From: Azospirillum brasilense
Lineage (GTDB): Bacteria > Pseudomonadota > Alphaproteobacteria > Azospirillales > Azospirillaceae
Assembly (NCBI RefSeq): GCF_008365405.1
Contig: NZ_QOKV01000034.1
Span: forward strand, 1-45,809
DNA: 45,809 nucleotides
Reading direction: 5' to 3'
A program made the translations under genes and the position numbers. Below, one piece after another: positions 25,738-33,716 of this stretch; the stretch's first letter is position 1, and each line of letters begins with the position of its first letter. The notes beneath the pieces were generated by a model that did not search any database, was not told the DNA's origin, and saw only the letters and a program-made list of their open reading frames with translations.

Positions 25738-27582
25738 ATGCTGAAACCCCTGAGCCGCCTGCTGACCTCCCGCAAGGCCTTGCGTCACATCGCCGCGCAA
25801 GTGTGGGATCCCCGCTGGCTGACGCGCAACCTGTCGCGCCTGGCCCACGCCAAGCACACGGACCTGCTGCTCGACGATTTCCTCCGCCAGTTCGAAACCA
25901 AGGTTCCGTACGAGCGCTGGATCGCGGCGCACGAGTGCCTGGATCCGGCCAGCCTGCAGGCGATGCGGGCGAACGTGGCGGCCCTCTCCCGGCGTCCGCG
26001 CTTTTCCATCGTGGTGCCGACCTACGAGACGGCGCCGGAGGTGCTCACGCCCTTCCTGGACTCCGTTCTCGCCCAGGTCTATCCGGACTGGGAGCTGTGC
26101 ATCGCCGACGACGCGTCAAAGCAGCCGCATGTGCGCGCCACGCTGGAGCGCTACGCCGCCCGCGACCCCCGGATCAAGGTCACCGTCCGCCCGACGAACG
26201 GGCACATCGCCGAGGCCACTAACACTGCCCTGGAGATGGCCTCGGGCGATTTCATCTGCCTGATGGACCACGACGACACCATCGCCCCCAACGCCCTCTA
26301 CGAGTTCGCGCTCGCCCTCGACGCGGATCCGGACCTCGACTTCATCTATTCCGACGAGGACAAGATCACCGCGGACGGCCAGATCCGCTACGAGCCCTTC
26401 TTCAAGCCCGACTGGTCGCCCGAGTATCTCGAATCCTGCATGTACACGGCGCATTTCGCCTGCTACCGCACGTCCATCGTCCGGCGCGTCGGCGGCTTCC
26501 GCAAGGAATTCAACGGGGCGCAGGACTACGACTTCGTGCTGCGCTTCGTCGAGCACATCGGCAAGGCCGCGCACATTCCCAAGATCCTCTATCACTGGCG
26601 CGCCATCCCCGGCTCGACCGCGGCCTCGATGGACAACAAGGACTACGTCATCGACGCCGCGGTGCGCGCGCTGACCGAGCACATCGAGCGCACCGGCCGC
26701 CTGGCCTTCGTGCGCCCGAACCGCTATGGCGGCTGCTTCGACGTGCGCCGCCAGGTCGAGGGCGAGCCGAAAGTCTCCATCGTCATCCCGTCGGCCGGAC
26801 GGCCGAGCGAAATCCGGGGCGACATGGTCGACCTGGTGGTGAACTGCGTGCGCTCGATCGCGCAGACGTCCAGCTACCGCAACCTCGAACTGATCGTGGT
26901 GCACAACGGCGACCTGCGGCCCGAGACGGTGGCGGCGCTCGACGCCTACGGGGTGGTGTACGTCCACTACACCGATCCGGTGTTCAACATCGCCGTCAAG
27001 ATGAACCTGGGCGCGCGGGCCGCCACGGGCGATTACGTGCTGTTCCTCAACGACGACACGGAAGTCATCAACCCCGACTGGCTGGAGGCCATGCTGAGCC
27101 TGGCGCAGCGGCCGGGCGTGGGCGTGGTCGGGGCGAAGCTGTATTTCGAGGACGGTACCCTCCAGCATGTGGGCGTGACCTTCTGCGCCGGACTGCCGGA
27201 CCACATCCGGCGCGGCTTCAGCGGCGACGATCCCGGCTATTTCTTCAGCACGGTGGGGCAGCGCAACTACATGGCCGTGACCGGGGCGTGCATGCTGCTG
27301 GGGCGCGCGCTGTTCGAGGAGGTGGGCGGCTTCGAGGAGGCGCTCGCCGTTAACTATAACGACATCGATTTGTGCCTAAAAGTCTGGGAGCGCGGCCTGC
27401 GCATCGTCTACACGGCGCAGGCGGAGCTGTTCCATTTCGAGAGTCGCAACCGTGAGCGGTCCGTTGCAGCGCACGAACAGGCCATCTTCCTGGAACGCTG
27501 GGGCGAGCGCGTCAAGACGGACCCCTTCTACAGCCCGTATTTCGCCGCCCGGCCGCCGAACTTCGATCTCGCCCTCTGCTGA
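25738..27582 (+). CDS. Tandem GT2 glycosyltransferase (two GT-A domains)
   Basis: 614 residues with two GT2 domains. The first (about 85-300) has FSIVVPTYETAPEVLTPFLD, IADDAS, and MDHDDTIAPNA as the metal site. Its acceptor-side end is GAQDYDFVLRFVEH. The second (about 345-600) has KVSIVIPSAGRPSEIRG, LNDDTEVINPDW, and VTGACMLLGRALFEEVGGF. This two-domain layout is common in O-antigen and rhamnan assembly proteins, where each domain forms a different linkage. The long upstream extension of the frame overlaps rfbG and is not used; ATG 25738 begins MLKPLSRLLTSRKALRHIA. Spacing of 25 bp after rfbG suggests one transcript. Confidence 0.88.
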   Translation: MLKPLSRLLTSRKALRHIAAQVWDPRWLTRNLSRLAHAKHTDLLLDDFLRQFETKVPYERWIAAHECLDPASLQAMRANVAALSRRPRFSIVVPTYETAPEVLTPFLDSVLAQVYPDWELCIADDASKQPHVRATLERYAARDPRIKVTVRPTNGHIAEATNTALEMASGDFICLMDHDDTIAPNALYEFALALDADPDLDFIYSDEDKITADGQIRYEPFFKPDWSPEYLESCMYTAHFACYRTSIVRRVGGFRKEFNGAQDYDFVLRFVEHIGKAAHIPKILYHWRAIPGSTAASMDNKDYVIDAAVRALTEHIERTGRLAFVRPNRYGGCFDVRRQVEGEPKVSIVIPSAGRPSEIRGDMVDLVVNCVRSIAQTSSYRNLELIVVHNGDLRPETVAALDAYGVVYVHYTDPVFNIAVKMNLGARAATGDYVLFLNDDTEVINPDWLEAMLSLAQRPGVGVVGAKLYFEDGTLQHVGVTFCAGLPDHIRRGFSGDDPGYFFSTVGQRNYMAVTGACMLLGRALFEEVGGFEEALAVNYNDIDLCLKVWERGLRIVYTAQAELFHFESRNRERSVAAHEQAIFLERWGERVKTDPFYSPYFAARPPNFDLALC

Positions 27583-27666
27583 CCCCCTCTGCTGACCGAA
27601 GCCCTTTTCCGCCCCGAACGCCGCAACCCCGAACGCCGAAACATTGAACCAAAAAGGTCACCGACC

Positions 27667-28218
27667 ATGGATGTCGTCGCTCTCTCCATTCCCGACGTGA
27701 AGATCATCCGGCCGAAGAAATTTGGCGACCACCGCGGCTTCTTCTCGGAAACCTACAACAAGAAGACGTTCGAGGCGGCGGGGCTGCATTACGATTTCGT
27801 GCAGGACAACCAGTCCCTCTCGGCGGAGGTGGGCACGGTGCGCGGCCTGCATTTCCAACTGCCGCCCTTCGCGCAGGACAAGCTGGTGCGCGTGGTCCGC
27901 GGCGCCATCCTGGACGTGGCGGTCGACATCCGCCGGGGCTCGCCCACCTTCGGCCAGCACGTCAGCGCGGTGATCAGCGCCGAGGAATGGAACCAGATTC
28001 TCGTCCCGATCGGTTTCGCGCACGGATTCTGCACGCTGGAACCTAATACCGAAGTGGTATACAAGGTGACGAACTTCTATTCGGCCGCGCATGACCGCGG
28101 TCTGCTGTGGAACGATCCGGATCTGGGGATTGATTGGCGTGTCGCGGCCGACAAGGCCCTGCTCTCCGACAAGGATCTCAAGCATCCGCGGCTTGCCGAA
28201 CTCGGCGAGTGTTTCTGA
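27667..28218 (+). CDS. rmlC: dTDP-4-dehydrorhamnose 3,5-epimerase
   Basis: 183 residues, the normal length for RmlC. GDHRGFFSETYNKKTFEAAG, TVRGLHFQLPPFAQDKLVRV and ILVPIGFAHGFCTLEP are hallmark segments. The histidine of RGLHFQ and the tyrosine of VVYKVTNFYS form the catalytic pair. It epimerises C3 and C5 of dTDP-4-keto-6-deoxyglucose in dTDP-L-rhamnose synthesis. It begins the run rmlC-rmlB-rmlD-rmlA, 84 bp after the GT2 gene. A purine-rich AAAAAGG lies upstream of ATG 27667. Confidence 0.95.
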   Translation: MDVVALSIPDVKIIRPKKFGDHRGFFSETYNKKTFEAAGLHYDFVQDNQSLSAEVGTVRGLHFQLPPFAQDKLVRVVRGAILDVAVDIRRGSPTFGQHVSAVISAEEWNQILVPIGFAHGFCTLEPNTEVVYKVTNFYSAAHDRGLLWNDPDLGIDWRVAADKALLSDKDLKHPRLAELGECF

Positions 28219-28237
28219 CGAAGGGGCAGGTGTCTTG

Positions 28238-29293
28238 ATGAAGCGCATTCTCGTCACGGGTGGGGCCGGGTTCATCGGATCGGCCGTCGTCCGTCAACTC
28301 CTGGCCGAGACCGACTCCTTCGTCGTCAACGTCGACAAGCTGACCTACGCCGCCAACCTGTCCTCGCTGCCGGGCGCGGCCGAGAATCCCCGCTACGCGT
28401 TTGAGAAGGTCGACATCTGCGACGGCGACGAGCTGCGCCGCGTCTTCGCGGAGCACCGGCCGGACGCGGTCATGCACCTGGCCGCGGAGTCCCATGTGGA
28501 CCGCTCCATCGACGGGCCGGGCGAGTTCATCCAGACCAACGTCGTGGGCACCTTCCGCCTGCTGGAGGCGGCGCGCGGCTACTGGATGGGGCTGCCGGCC
28601 GACGAGCGAGCGGCCTTCCGCTTCCACCACATCTCCACCGACGAGGTGTTCGGCACGCTGGGTGACGAGGGCTTCTTCACCGAGACGACGGCCTACAGCC
28701 CGAACTCGCCCTACTCGGCCAGCAAGGCGTCCTCCGACCATCTGGTGCGCGCCTGGCACGAGACCTACGGCCTGCCCGTGGTCCTGACCAATTGCTCGAA
28801 CAACTACGGCCCCTACCATTTTCCGGAAAAGCTGATCCCGCTGATGATCCTGAAGGGTCTGAAGGGGGAGCCGCTGCCGGTCTACGGCAAGGGAGACAAC
28901 GTCCGCGACTGGCTCTACGTCGAGGATCACGCCCGCGCCCTGCGGCTGGTGCTGGAGAAGGGCGTGATCGGCGAGAGCTACAACATCGGCGGCTACAACG
29001 AGCGCACCAACCTGGACGTGGTGCGGACGCTGTGCGCCCTGCTGGACGAGCTGGCCCCGGCCGGCGCGCCGCACGACCGGCTGATCACCTTCGTCGCCGA
29101 CCGGCCGGGCCACGACAAGCGCTACGCCATCGACGCCTCCAAGATCACCCGCGAGCTGGGCTGGAAACCGGAGGAGACCTTCGAGACCGGCCTGCGCAAG
29201 ACGGTCGCCTGGTACCTGGAGAACCGGTCCTGGTGGGAGGCCATCCTGAACGGCTCCTACCGCGGCGAACGTCTGGGGCTCGACGCGGCATGA
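28238..29293 (+). CDS. rmlB: dTDP-glucose 4,6-dehydratase
   Basis: 351 residues. MKRILVTGGAGFIGSAVVRQ carries the NAD-binding loop, HISTDEVFGTLGDEGFFTE holds the catalytic Thr-Asp-Glu, and YSASKASSDHLVRAW the Tyr-x-x-x-Lys. Further matches are NCSNNYGPYHFPEKLIPLMI and YNIGGYNERTNLDVV. It makes dTDP-4-keto-6-deoxyglucose from dTDP-glucose. ATG 28238 lies 19 bp after rmlC. The stop overlaps rmlD (ATGA at 29290-29293), so translation is probably coupled. Confidence 0.96.
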   Translation: MKRILVTGGAGFIGSAVVRQLLAETDSFVVNVDKLTYAANLSSLPGAAENPRYAFEKVDICDGDELRRVFAEHRPDAVMHLAAESHVDRSIDGPGEFIQTNVVGTFRLLEAARGYWMGLPADERAAFRFHHISTDEVFGTLGDEGFFTETTAYSPNSPYSASKASSDHLVRAWHETYGLPVVLTNCSNNYGPYHFPEKLIPLMILKGLKGEPLPVYGKGDNVRDWLYVEDHARALRLVLEKGVIGESYNIGGYNERTNLDVVRTLCALLDELAPAGAPHDRLITFVADRPGHDKRYAIDASKITRELGWKPEETFETGLRKTVAWYLENRSWWEAILNGSYRGERLGLDAA

Positions 29294-30189
29294 AGATCCT
29301 GATCCTCGGCACCAGCGGGCAGGTCGGCACCGAGCTGATGCGGGCCGCTTGGCCGCCGGGCACGGAGCTGGTCGGGCTGGCCCGGCCGGACGTCGACATG
29401 GCCCGGCCGGAGACGGTGGAGGCCGCGGTGGCGGCGCACGCTCCCGACCTCGTCGTCAACGCCACCGCCTACACCGCCGTGGACAAGGCGGAGAGCGACC
29501 GCGAGGCGGCCTTCGCCGTCAACCGCGACGGCCCGGCCCGGCTGGCCGCGGCCTGCGCCGCGCGCGGCGTGCCGCTGGTCCACATCTCCACCGACTACGT
29601 GTTCGACGGCACCAAGCCGGCGCCCTACACGGAGGACGACCCGGTCGCTCCGCTCGGCGCCTACGGCGCCAGCAAGGAGGCCGGCGAGGCGGCGGTGCGC
29701 GCCGCCCTGCCGCATCACGTCATCCTGCGCACCTCCTGGGTCTACGCCGCGCACGGGGCCAACTTCGTCAAGACCATGCTGCGCTTCGGGCGCGAGCGCG
29801 ACGAGATGCGCGTGGTCGCCGACCAGCACGGCGCGCCGACGGCGGCGGCCGACATCGCCGCCGCCATCGTGGCCATCGCCGGGCGGATCGCTGTGACCAA
29901 GGACACCGGAAACGACGTTCCCTGGGGTACCTACCACTTCACCGGAACGGGCGAGACGACTTGGCACGGCTTCGCTGAGCGCGTCTTTCAGCGGCTGGAG
30001 ACGGCCACCGGCCGGCGCCCGCGCCTGCAGGCCATCGCCACGGCCGACTACCCGACCCCGGCCCGCCGGCCGGCCAACTCCCGCCTGGACTGCACCCGCA
30101 TCCGGACCGCTTTCGGCATCGAGGCACCACGCTGGGAAGACAGCCTGGACCGCGTGCTCGACGAGCTGCTTTCACCCCCCGCATCCTAA
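29290..30189 (+). CDS. rmlD: dTDP-4-dehydrorhamnose reductase
   Basis: 299 residues. MKILILGTSGQVGTELMRAA is the nucleotide-binding start, NATAYTAVDKAESDREAAFA the typical second block, and HISTDYVFDGTKPAPYTEDD with YGASKEAGE the catalytic part. LRTSWVYAAHGANFVKTML is also conserved. It performs the last reduction to dTDP-L-rhamnose. It overlaps rmlB by 4 bp and is followed by rmlA after 27 bp. Confidence 0.96.
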   Translation: MKILILGTSGQVGTELMRAAWPPGTELVGLARPDVDMARPETVEAAVAAHAPDLVVNATAYTAVDKAESDREAAFAVNRDGPARLAAACAARGVPLVHISTDYVFDGTKPAPYTEDDPVAPLGAYGASKEAGEAAVRAALPHHVILRTSWVYAAHGANFVKTMLRFGRERDEMRVVADQHGAPTAAADIAAAIVAIAGRIAVTKDTGNDVPWGTYHFTGTGETTWHGFAERVFQRLETATGRRPRLQAIATADYPTPARRPANSRLDCTRIRTAFGIEAPRWEDSLDRVLDELLSPPAS

Positions 30190-30216
30190 GACGATTCCAC
30201 GACAGGCGACGTGATC

Positions 30217-31080
30217 ATGAAGGGCATCATCCTGGCCGGCGGGTCCGGCACCCGGCTTTATCCGGTGACGCGGGCGATCAGCAAACAACTCCTGCCGATC
30301 TACGACAAGCCGATGATCTACTTCCCCCTCAGCACGCTGATGCTAGCGGGGATTCAGGATATCCTGATCATCACCACGCCGCACGATCAGGCGCTGTTCC
30401 AGACCGTGCTCGGCGACGGGTCGCAGTGGGGCATCAACCTGACCTACGCGGCGCAGCCTTCACCGGACGGACTCGCCCAGGCCTTCATCATCGGCCGCGA
30501 GTTCGTCGGCAATGACAGCTGCGCGCTGGTGCTCGGCGACAACATCTTCTACGGCCACGGCTTGACCAGCCTGCTGCGCGCGGCCGGCGAGAACACCCAG
30601 GGAGCCCGCGTCTTCGCCTACGGCGTCCGCGACCCGGAGCGCTACGGCGTGGTCGAGTTCGATGAGCAGGGCCGCGCGCTCAGCATCGAGGAGAAACCGG
30701 TCAACCCGCGTTCCAAGTGGGCGGTCACCGGACTGTACTTCTACGACAACGACGTTCTGGACATCGCCGCGGCGGTGAAGCCGTCGCCGCGCGGCGAGCT
30801 GGAGATCACCTCGGTCAACGCCGCCTACCTGGAGGCCGGCCGCTTGTCGGTCGAGCAGATGGGGCGCGGCTACGGCTGGTTCGACACCGGCACCCACGAC
30901 AGTCTTCTGGAAGCGGCGGAGTTCGTCCGCACCATCCAGCACCGGCAGGGGCTGCAGATCGCCTGCCCGGAGGAGATCGCCTTCATCTCCGGCTGGATCG
31001 ATGCCGAGCAGGTGCGCCGCCTCGCCGAACCGCTGAAGAAGAACGAATACGGCCGCTACCTGCTGAGCCTGACCGAGTGA
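30217..31080 (+). CDS. rmlA: Glucose-1-phosphate thymidylyltransferase
   Basis: 287 residues, normal for RmlA. MKGIILAGGSGTRLYPVTRA is the nucleotide-binding loop, then KQLLPIYDKPMIYFPLSTLM. LGDNIFYGHGL holds the metal-binding aspartate, and GRGYGWFDTGTHDSLLEAAE is a late signature. It makes dTDP-glucose, the first step of rhamnose supply. I chose ATG 30217; a GTG six bases earlier is in frame. It closes the rml run; a 6-bp stem with loop TTT (31097-31111) follows but has no T-run. Confidence 0.96.
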   Translation: MKGIILAGGSGTRLYPVTRAISKQLLPIYDKPMIYFPLSTLMLAGIQDILIITTPHDQALFQTVLGDGSQWGINLTYAAQPSPDGLAQAFIIGREFVGNDSCALVLGDNIFYGHGLTSLLRAAGENTQGARVFAYGVRDPERYGVVEFDEQGRALSIEEKPVNPRSKWAVTGLYFYDNDVLDIAAAVKPSPRGELEITSVNAAYLEAGRLSVEQMGRGYGWFDTGTHDSLLEAAEFVRTIQHRQGLQIACPEEIAFISGWIDAEQVRRLAEPLKKNEYGRYLLSLTE

Positions 31081-31455
31081 CTCCAAAAACCGTCCCGGTC
31101 CGTTTCGGACCAGGGCGGCGGGCTGGTGTTGAGCTTGATGTCGGAGCACATGCAGCGGCTCGTGGCGAACCGCGGTGCCGGCGGATCGGACGACCTAGGC
31201 GATCGCTGCCGCCTCCACGGCGGCCGTCGACGACTCGGCGCTTGCGGGTCCGGGAATGCTGGGCGGCAGATCGACGTGTTCGTCATTGAAAGTGCATTGC
31301 GGTGTGGATATGGGGTGCCAAATCGAGCCTCTTCCGCATGGACGACACGAGCCGGCGGGTGGGTGGGCAACCAATCGCGGTTTCATCGGCTCTCCACCAT
31401 GAAGGCTTCATGGTCACGCAAAGAGTCCGTGCCCTAAGGTGAGGGGAACAAGGGC
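31081..31455. other. Intergenic region between rmlA and the GmhB-like gene
   Basis: 375 bases with no credible gene. A short inverted repeat GGTCCG-TTT-CGGACC occurs at 31097-31111. The end of the region, with AAGGTGAGGGGAACAAGGGC before ATG 31456, contains a purine-rich ribosome site (GAGGGGA). No clear promoter was recognised. Confidence 0.5.
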
Positions 31456-32010
31456 ATGTCTTACCGCGCTTTGCTGCTCGACCGTGATGGCGTGGTGAAC
31501 ATCGATCATGGCTATGTCGGCCATCGCGACCGGTTCGAGTTCGTGGACGGCATCTTTCCTCTGGCCAGGCACGCGGTGGACCGGGGATTTCGCATCGCCG
31601 TGATCACCAACCAGTCCGGTATCGCTCGCGGCCGCTACACCGAAGCGGATTTCCTAAATCTGAGCGGTTGGATGGGGGACGTCTTCCGAAGCCATGGCGT
31701 GGAACTCGCCGGGGTCTTCCATTGCCCCTATCACCGCGATGGCGTGGTGGAGCGCTACGCCCGGGATAGCTTCTGGCGCAAGCCGAACCCTGGAATGATC
31801 CTGGAAGCGGCCCGTCGGCTCGACCTTGCCTTGGCCGGTTCGGCGTTCCTGGGCGATCAACCGACCGACATGGCGGCGGCGTTGGCGGCCGGCGTGGGGC
31901 GGCGCATCCTGCTGGCGGAGGCTGGCCACGTTCCTGCCCAAGGCCTCGAAGGAACGGCGGAGACCCTGACGATCGCCCGTCCCGCGGACCTGATCCCGCA
32001 CCTGTCCTGA
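31456..32010 (+). CDS. gmhB: HAD-family phosphatase, GmhB-like (heptose bisphosphate / histidinol-phosphate type)
   Basis: 184 residues. LLLDRDGVVNIDHGYVG contains the catalytic DxD, VITNQSGIARGRYTEADF the second motif, WRKPNPGMILEAARRLDL the third with lysine, and FLGDQPTDMAAALAAGV the fourth. These define the GmhB branch of HAD enzymes, which removes the C7 phosphate during ADP- or GDP-heptose synthesis. The usual GmhB zinc site has CxH plus CxC. Here CPYH is present, but the second cysteine pair is replaced (DSFWRKP), so the site looks incomplete. No other heptose gene is nearby. Substrate is uncertain. Confidence 0.82.
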   Translation: MSYRALLLDRDGVVNIDHGYVGHRDRFEFVDGIFPLARHAVDRGFRIAVITNQSGIARGRYTEADFLNLSGWMGDVFRSHGVELAGVFHCPYHRDGVVERYARDSFWRKPNPGMILEAARRLDLALAGSAFLGDQPTDMAAALAAGVGRRILLAEAGHVPAQGLEGTAETLTIARPADLIPHLS

Positions 32011-32037
32011 TGGTGTCGGGCGCCGGCCGTGGCAGGC

Positions 32038-33156
32038 TCAGGCGAGCCGCGCCGCCACTTCGTCGGCGATGACGAGGCAGGAGGTCAGGCCCGGCGATTC
32101 GATGCCGAACAGATTGACGAGGCCGGGGACTCCGTGCGTCTCCGGTCCCTGTATCAGGAAGTCGGCTTGCGGCTGGCCGGGACCGCTCAGCTTCGGACGG
32201 ACGCCGGAGTAGGCCGGCACGAGGGCGTCGTCGGGCAGGCCCGGCCAGTAGCGCCGGACCTCGCCGTAGAAGCCGTCGGCGCGCCGGGGATCGACCGCAT
32301 AGTCAATGCGGTCGTAAGCTTCGGGGGCGAGCCATTCCACATCGGGGCCGAAGCGGGCTTGGCCGCCGAGGTCGATCGTCAGGTGGACGCCCAGGCCCCC
32401 TTCCACCGGAACCGGGTAGACCAGCCGCGAGAAGGGAGAACGCCCCTGGGCCAGGGCGTAGTAGTTGCCCTTGGCCAGCACGCGTGGCGGGATCCGATCC
32501 GCGGGAAACCCGTCGAGGTTCCGCGCCACCGTCCAGGCGCCCAGCCCGGCGGCGTTGACCAGGGTGGCGCAGGCGATGCGCATCGGCTCCGTCCCGCCGA
32601 CCTCCAGCTCGAAACCGTCGGCGGTGCGGTGGGCGCGGTCCAGCGGGCTCAGCAGGGCGAGCATGGCGCCCGCCTCCTCCGCGTCGCCCTGAAGGGCCAG
32701 CATCAGCCCGTGGCTGTCGATGATGCCGGTGGAGGGCGACATCAAGGCGCCGACGCAGCGCAGGTTGGGTTCCAGCGCCATCGCCTCGGCGGCGGAGATC
32801 TCGTACAGGTCATCCACCCCATTGGCCGCGGCCTGCGCCTTGATGGCCGCCAGCCTGGCCAGTTGGGCCTCGTCGGTGGCGACGATCAGCTTGCCGATGC
32901 GCTTGTGCTCGACTCCGTGCGCCGCGCAGTAGGCGTACAGCGCGTCGCGCCCGGCCACGCACAGCCGCGCCCGGACGCTTCCCGTGGGATAATAGATGCC
33001 GGCGTGGATGACCTCTGAATTGCGCGAACTGGTGCCCGTGCCGATGGCGTCGGCCGCCTCCAGGATCACCACCTCCCGACCGGCACGGGCCAGCCGTCGG
33101 GCAGCCGCCAGCCCGACCACCCCGGCCCCCACCACCACGCAGTCCACCCGCTCCAT
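32038..33156 (-). CDS. FAD-dependent oxidoreductase, L-2-hydroxyglutarate oxidase-like (DAO family)
   Basis: 372 residues. DCVVVGAGVVGLAAARRLAR is the FAD-binding Rossmann loop. SSRNSEVIHAGIYYPTGSVR followed by ARLCVAGRDALYAYC is the LhgO-type second block, and VNLFGIESPGLTSCLVIADE the C-terminal FAD motif. Relatives oxidise L-2-hydroxyglutarate or similar hydroxy acids and pass electrons to quinone or oxygen. ATG 33156 is preceded by a good ribosome site (GAAGGGA). The frame continues upstream to 33252, without family similarity. It has no functional link with neighbouring sugar genes that I can see, and it converges with the GmhB-like gene. Confidence 0.85.
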   Translation of the reverse strand: MERVDCVVVGAGVVGLAAARRLARAGREVVILEAADAIGTGTSSRNSEVIHAGIYYPTGSVRARLCVAGRDALYAYCAAHGVEHKRIGKLIVATDEAQLARLAAIKAQAAANGVDDLYEISAAEAMALEPNLRCVGALMSPSTGIIDSHGLMLALQGDAEEAGAMLALLSPLDRAHRTADGFELEVGGTEPMRIACATLVNAAGLGAWTVARNLDGFPADRIPPRVLAKGNYYALAQGRSPFSRLVYPVPVEGGLGVHLTIDLGGQARFGPDVEWLAPEAYDRIDYAVDPRRADGFYGEVRRYWPGLPDDALVPAYSGVRPKLSGPGQPQADFLIQGPETHGVPGLVNLFGIESPGLTSCLVIADEVAARLA

Positions 33157-33716
33157 CGCGTTTCCCTTCGATTCACGGTGTCCGATCCACTGGGCATGAC
33201 CATAGAAAGCCCAGACCGGCCCAGCCGCACAAGGCCATAGAAGGTCGCGCACCGACGTTCCGGCGACGCGCGATCCCTCTCTCGGAGGATGGCGGGTTTT
33301 CGCTCCCGCGCCGCCCGGTCGGAAGGCGGCGCGGCGATCGGGGTACCGAAGAGGGGTTGAGCGTACCGCGATGGGAGGGTGGACGCATCCGTATGACGGT
33401 CGTCCGGCCTGTCCACTCCCTTCGAAAATGCGGAGTAGGGAGGGCGTTAACCCCTCCCTTTGCCCCTTCCGGAGGTTCCGGATTATCCGGGTGTCACCAA
33501 TAAAATAAAAATTATGCGACTGATGAACTCACTTTGGATGGCCTTTTCCTTTGGCATCTTACCGTAATACGGAGGAGCTTGGATTATTTCTTCTTAGAGG
33601 ATTGCAGGAATACACCATCAAAATTCATGTCATAGGATGTCGCCGCCTTCCCAATGTCCGCGAAGGAGGCGATCTGGCATCCCAACGATCACAACAAAAT
33701 CCACGGAGAGTCTCCC
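33157..33716. other. Intergenic region with AT-rich segment before the first DUF4347 gene
   Basis: 560 bases. The left part is GC rich and contains a terminator-like stem GGGAGGG/CCCTCCC (33438-33458) followed by only three T. From about 33480 to 33650 the sequence is markedly AT rich (for example CAATAAAATAAAAATTATGC at 33498-33517), a likely promoter zone or a site for nucleoid proteins. Its last 130 bases resemble the leader of the second DUF4347 gene. Confidence 0.6.
33584..33716 (+). promoter_or_regulatory. Conserved leader of first DUF4347 gene
   Basis: Two blocks are shared with 36882-37012. The first is TTATTTCTTCTTAGAGGATT followed by GCAGGA here, against TTATTTCCTCTTGGGCAATT followed by GCAGGA there. 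The second is an essentially exact block just before the gene, GATCACAACAAAATCCACGG followed by AGAGTCTCCC. The first block lies 133 bp and 131 bp before the respective TTG codons. The GGAGA in the second block is a ribosome site eight bases from TTG. The first block may be a promoter or leader element common to both genes. Confidence 0.6.

Noticed and set aside
31097..31111. Stem GGTCCG-TTT-CGGACC after rmlA as a terminator
   Set aside because: Only a 6-bp stem and no T-run; too weak to call.
33438..33458. Stem GGGAGGG/CCCTCCC as a terminator
   Set aside because: No plus-strand gene ends nearby and only three T follow; described only as part of the intergenic region.
33654..33716. ATG 33654 as start of the first DUF4347 gene
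   Set aside because: No ribosome site, and the equivalent position in the paralog has no ATG; the conserved leader and GGAGA site support TTG 33717.
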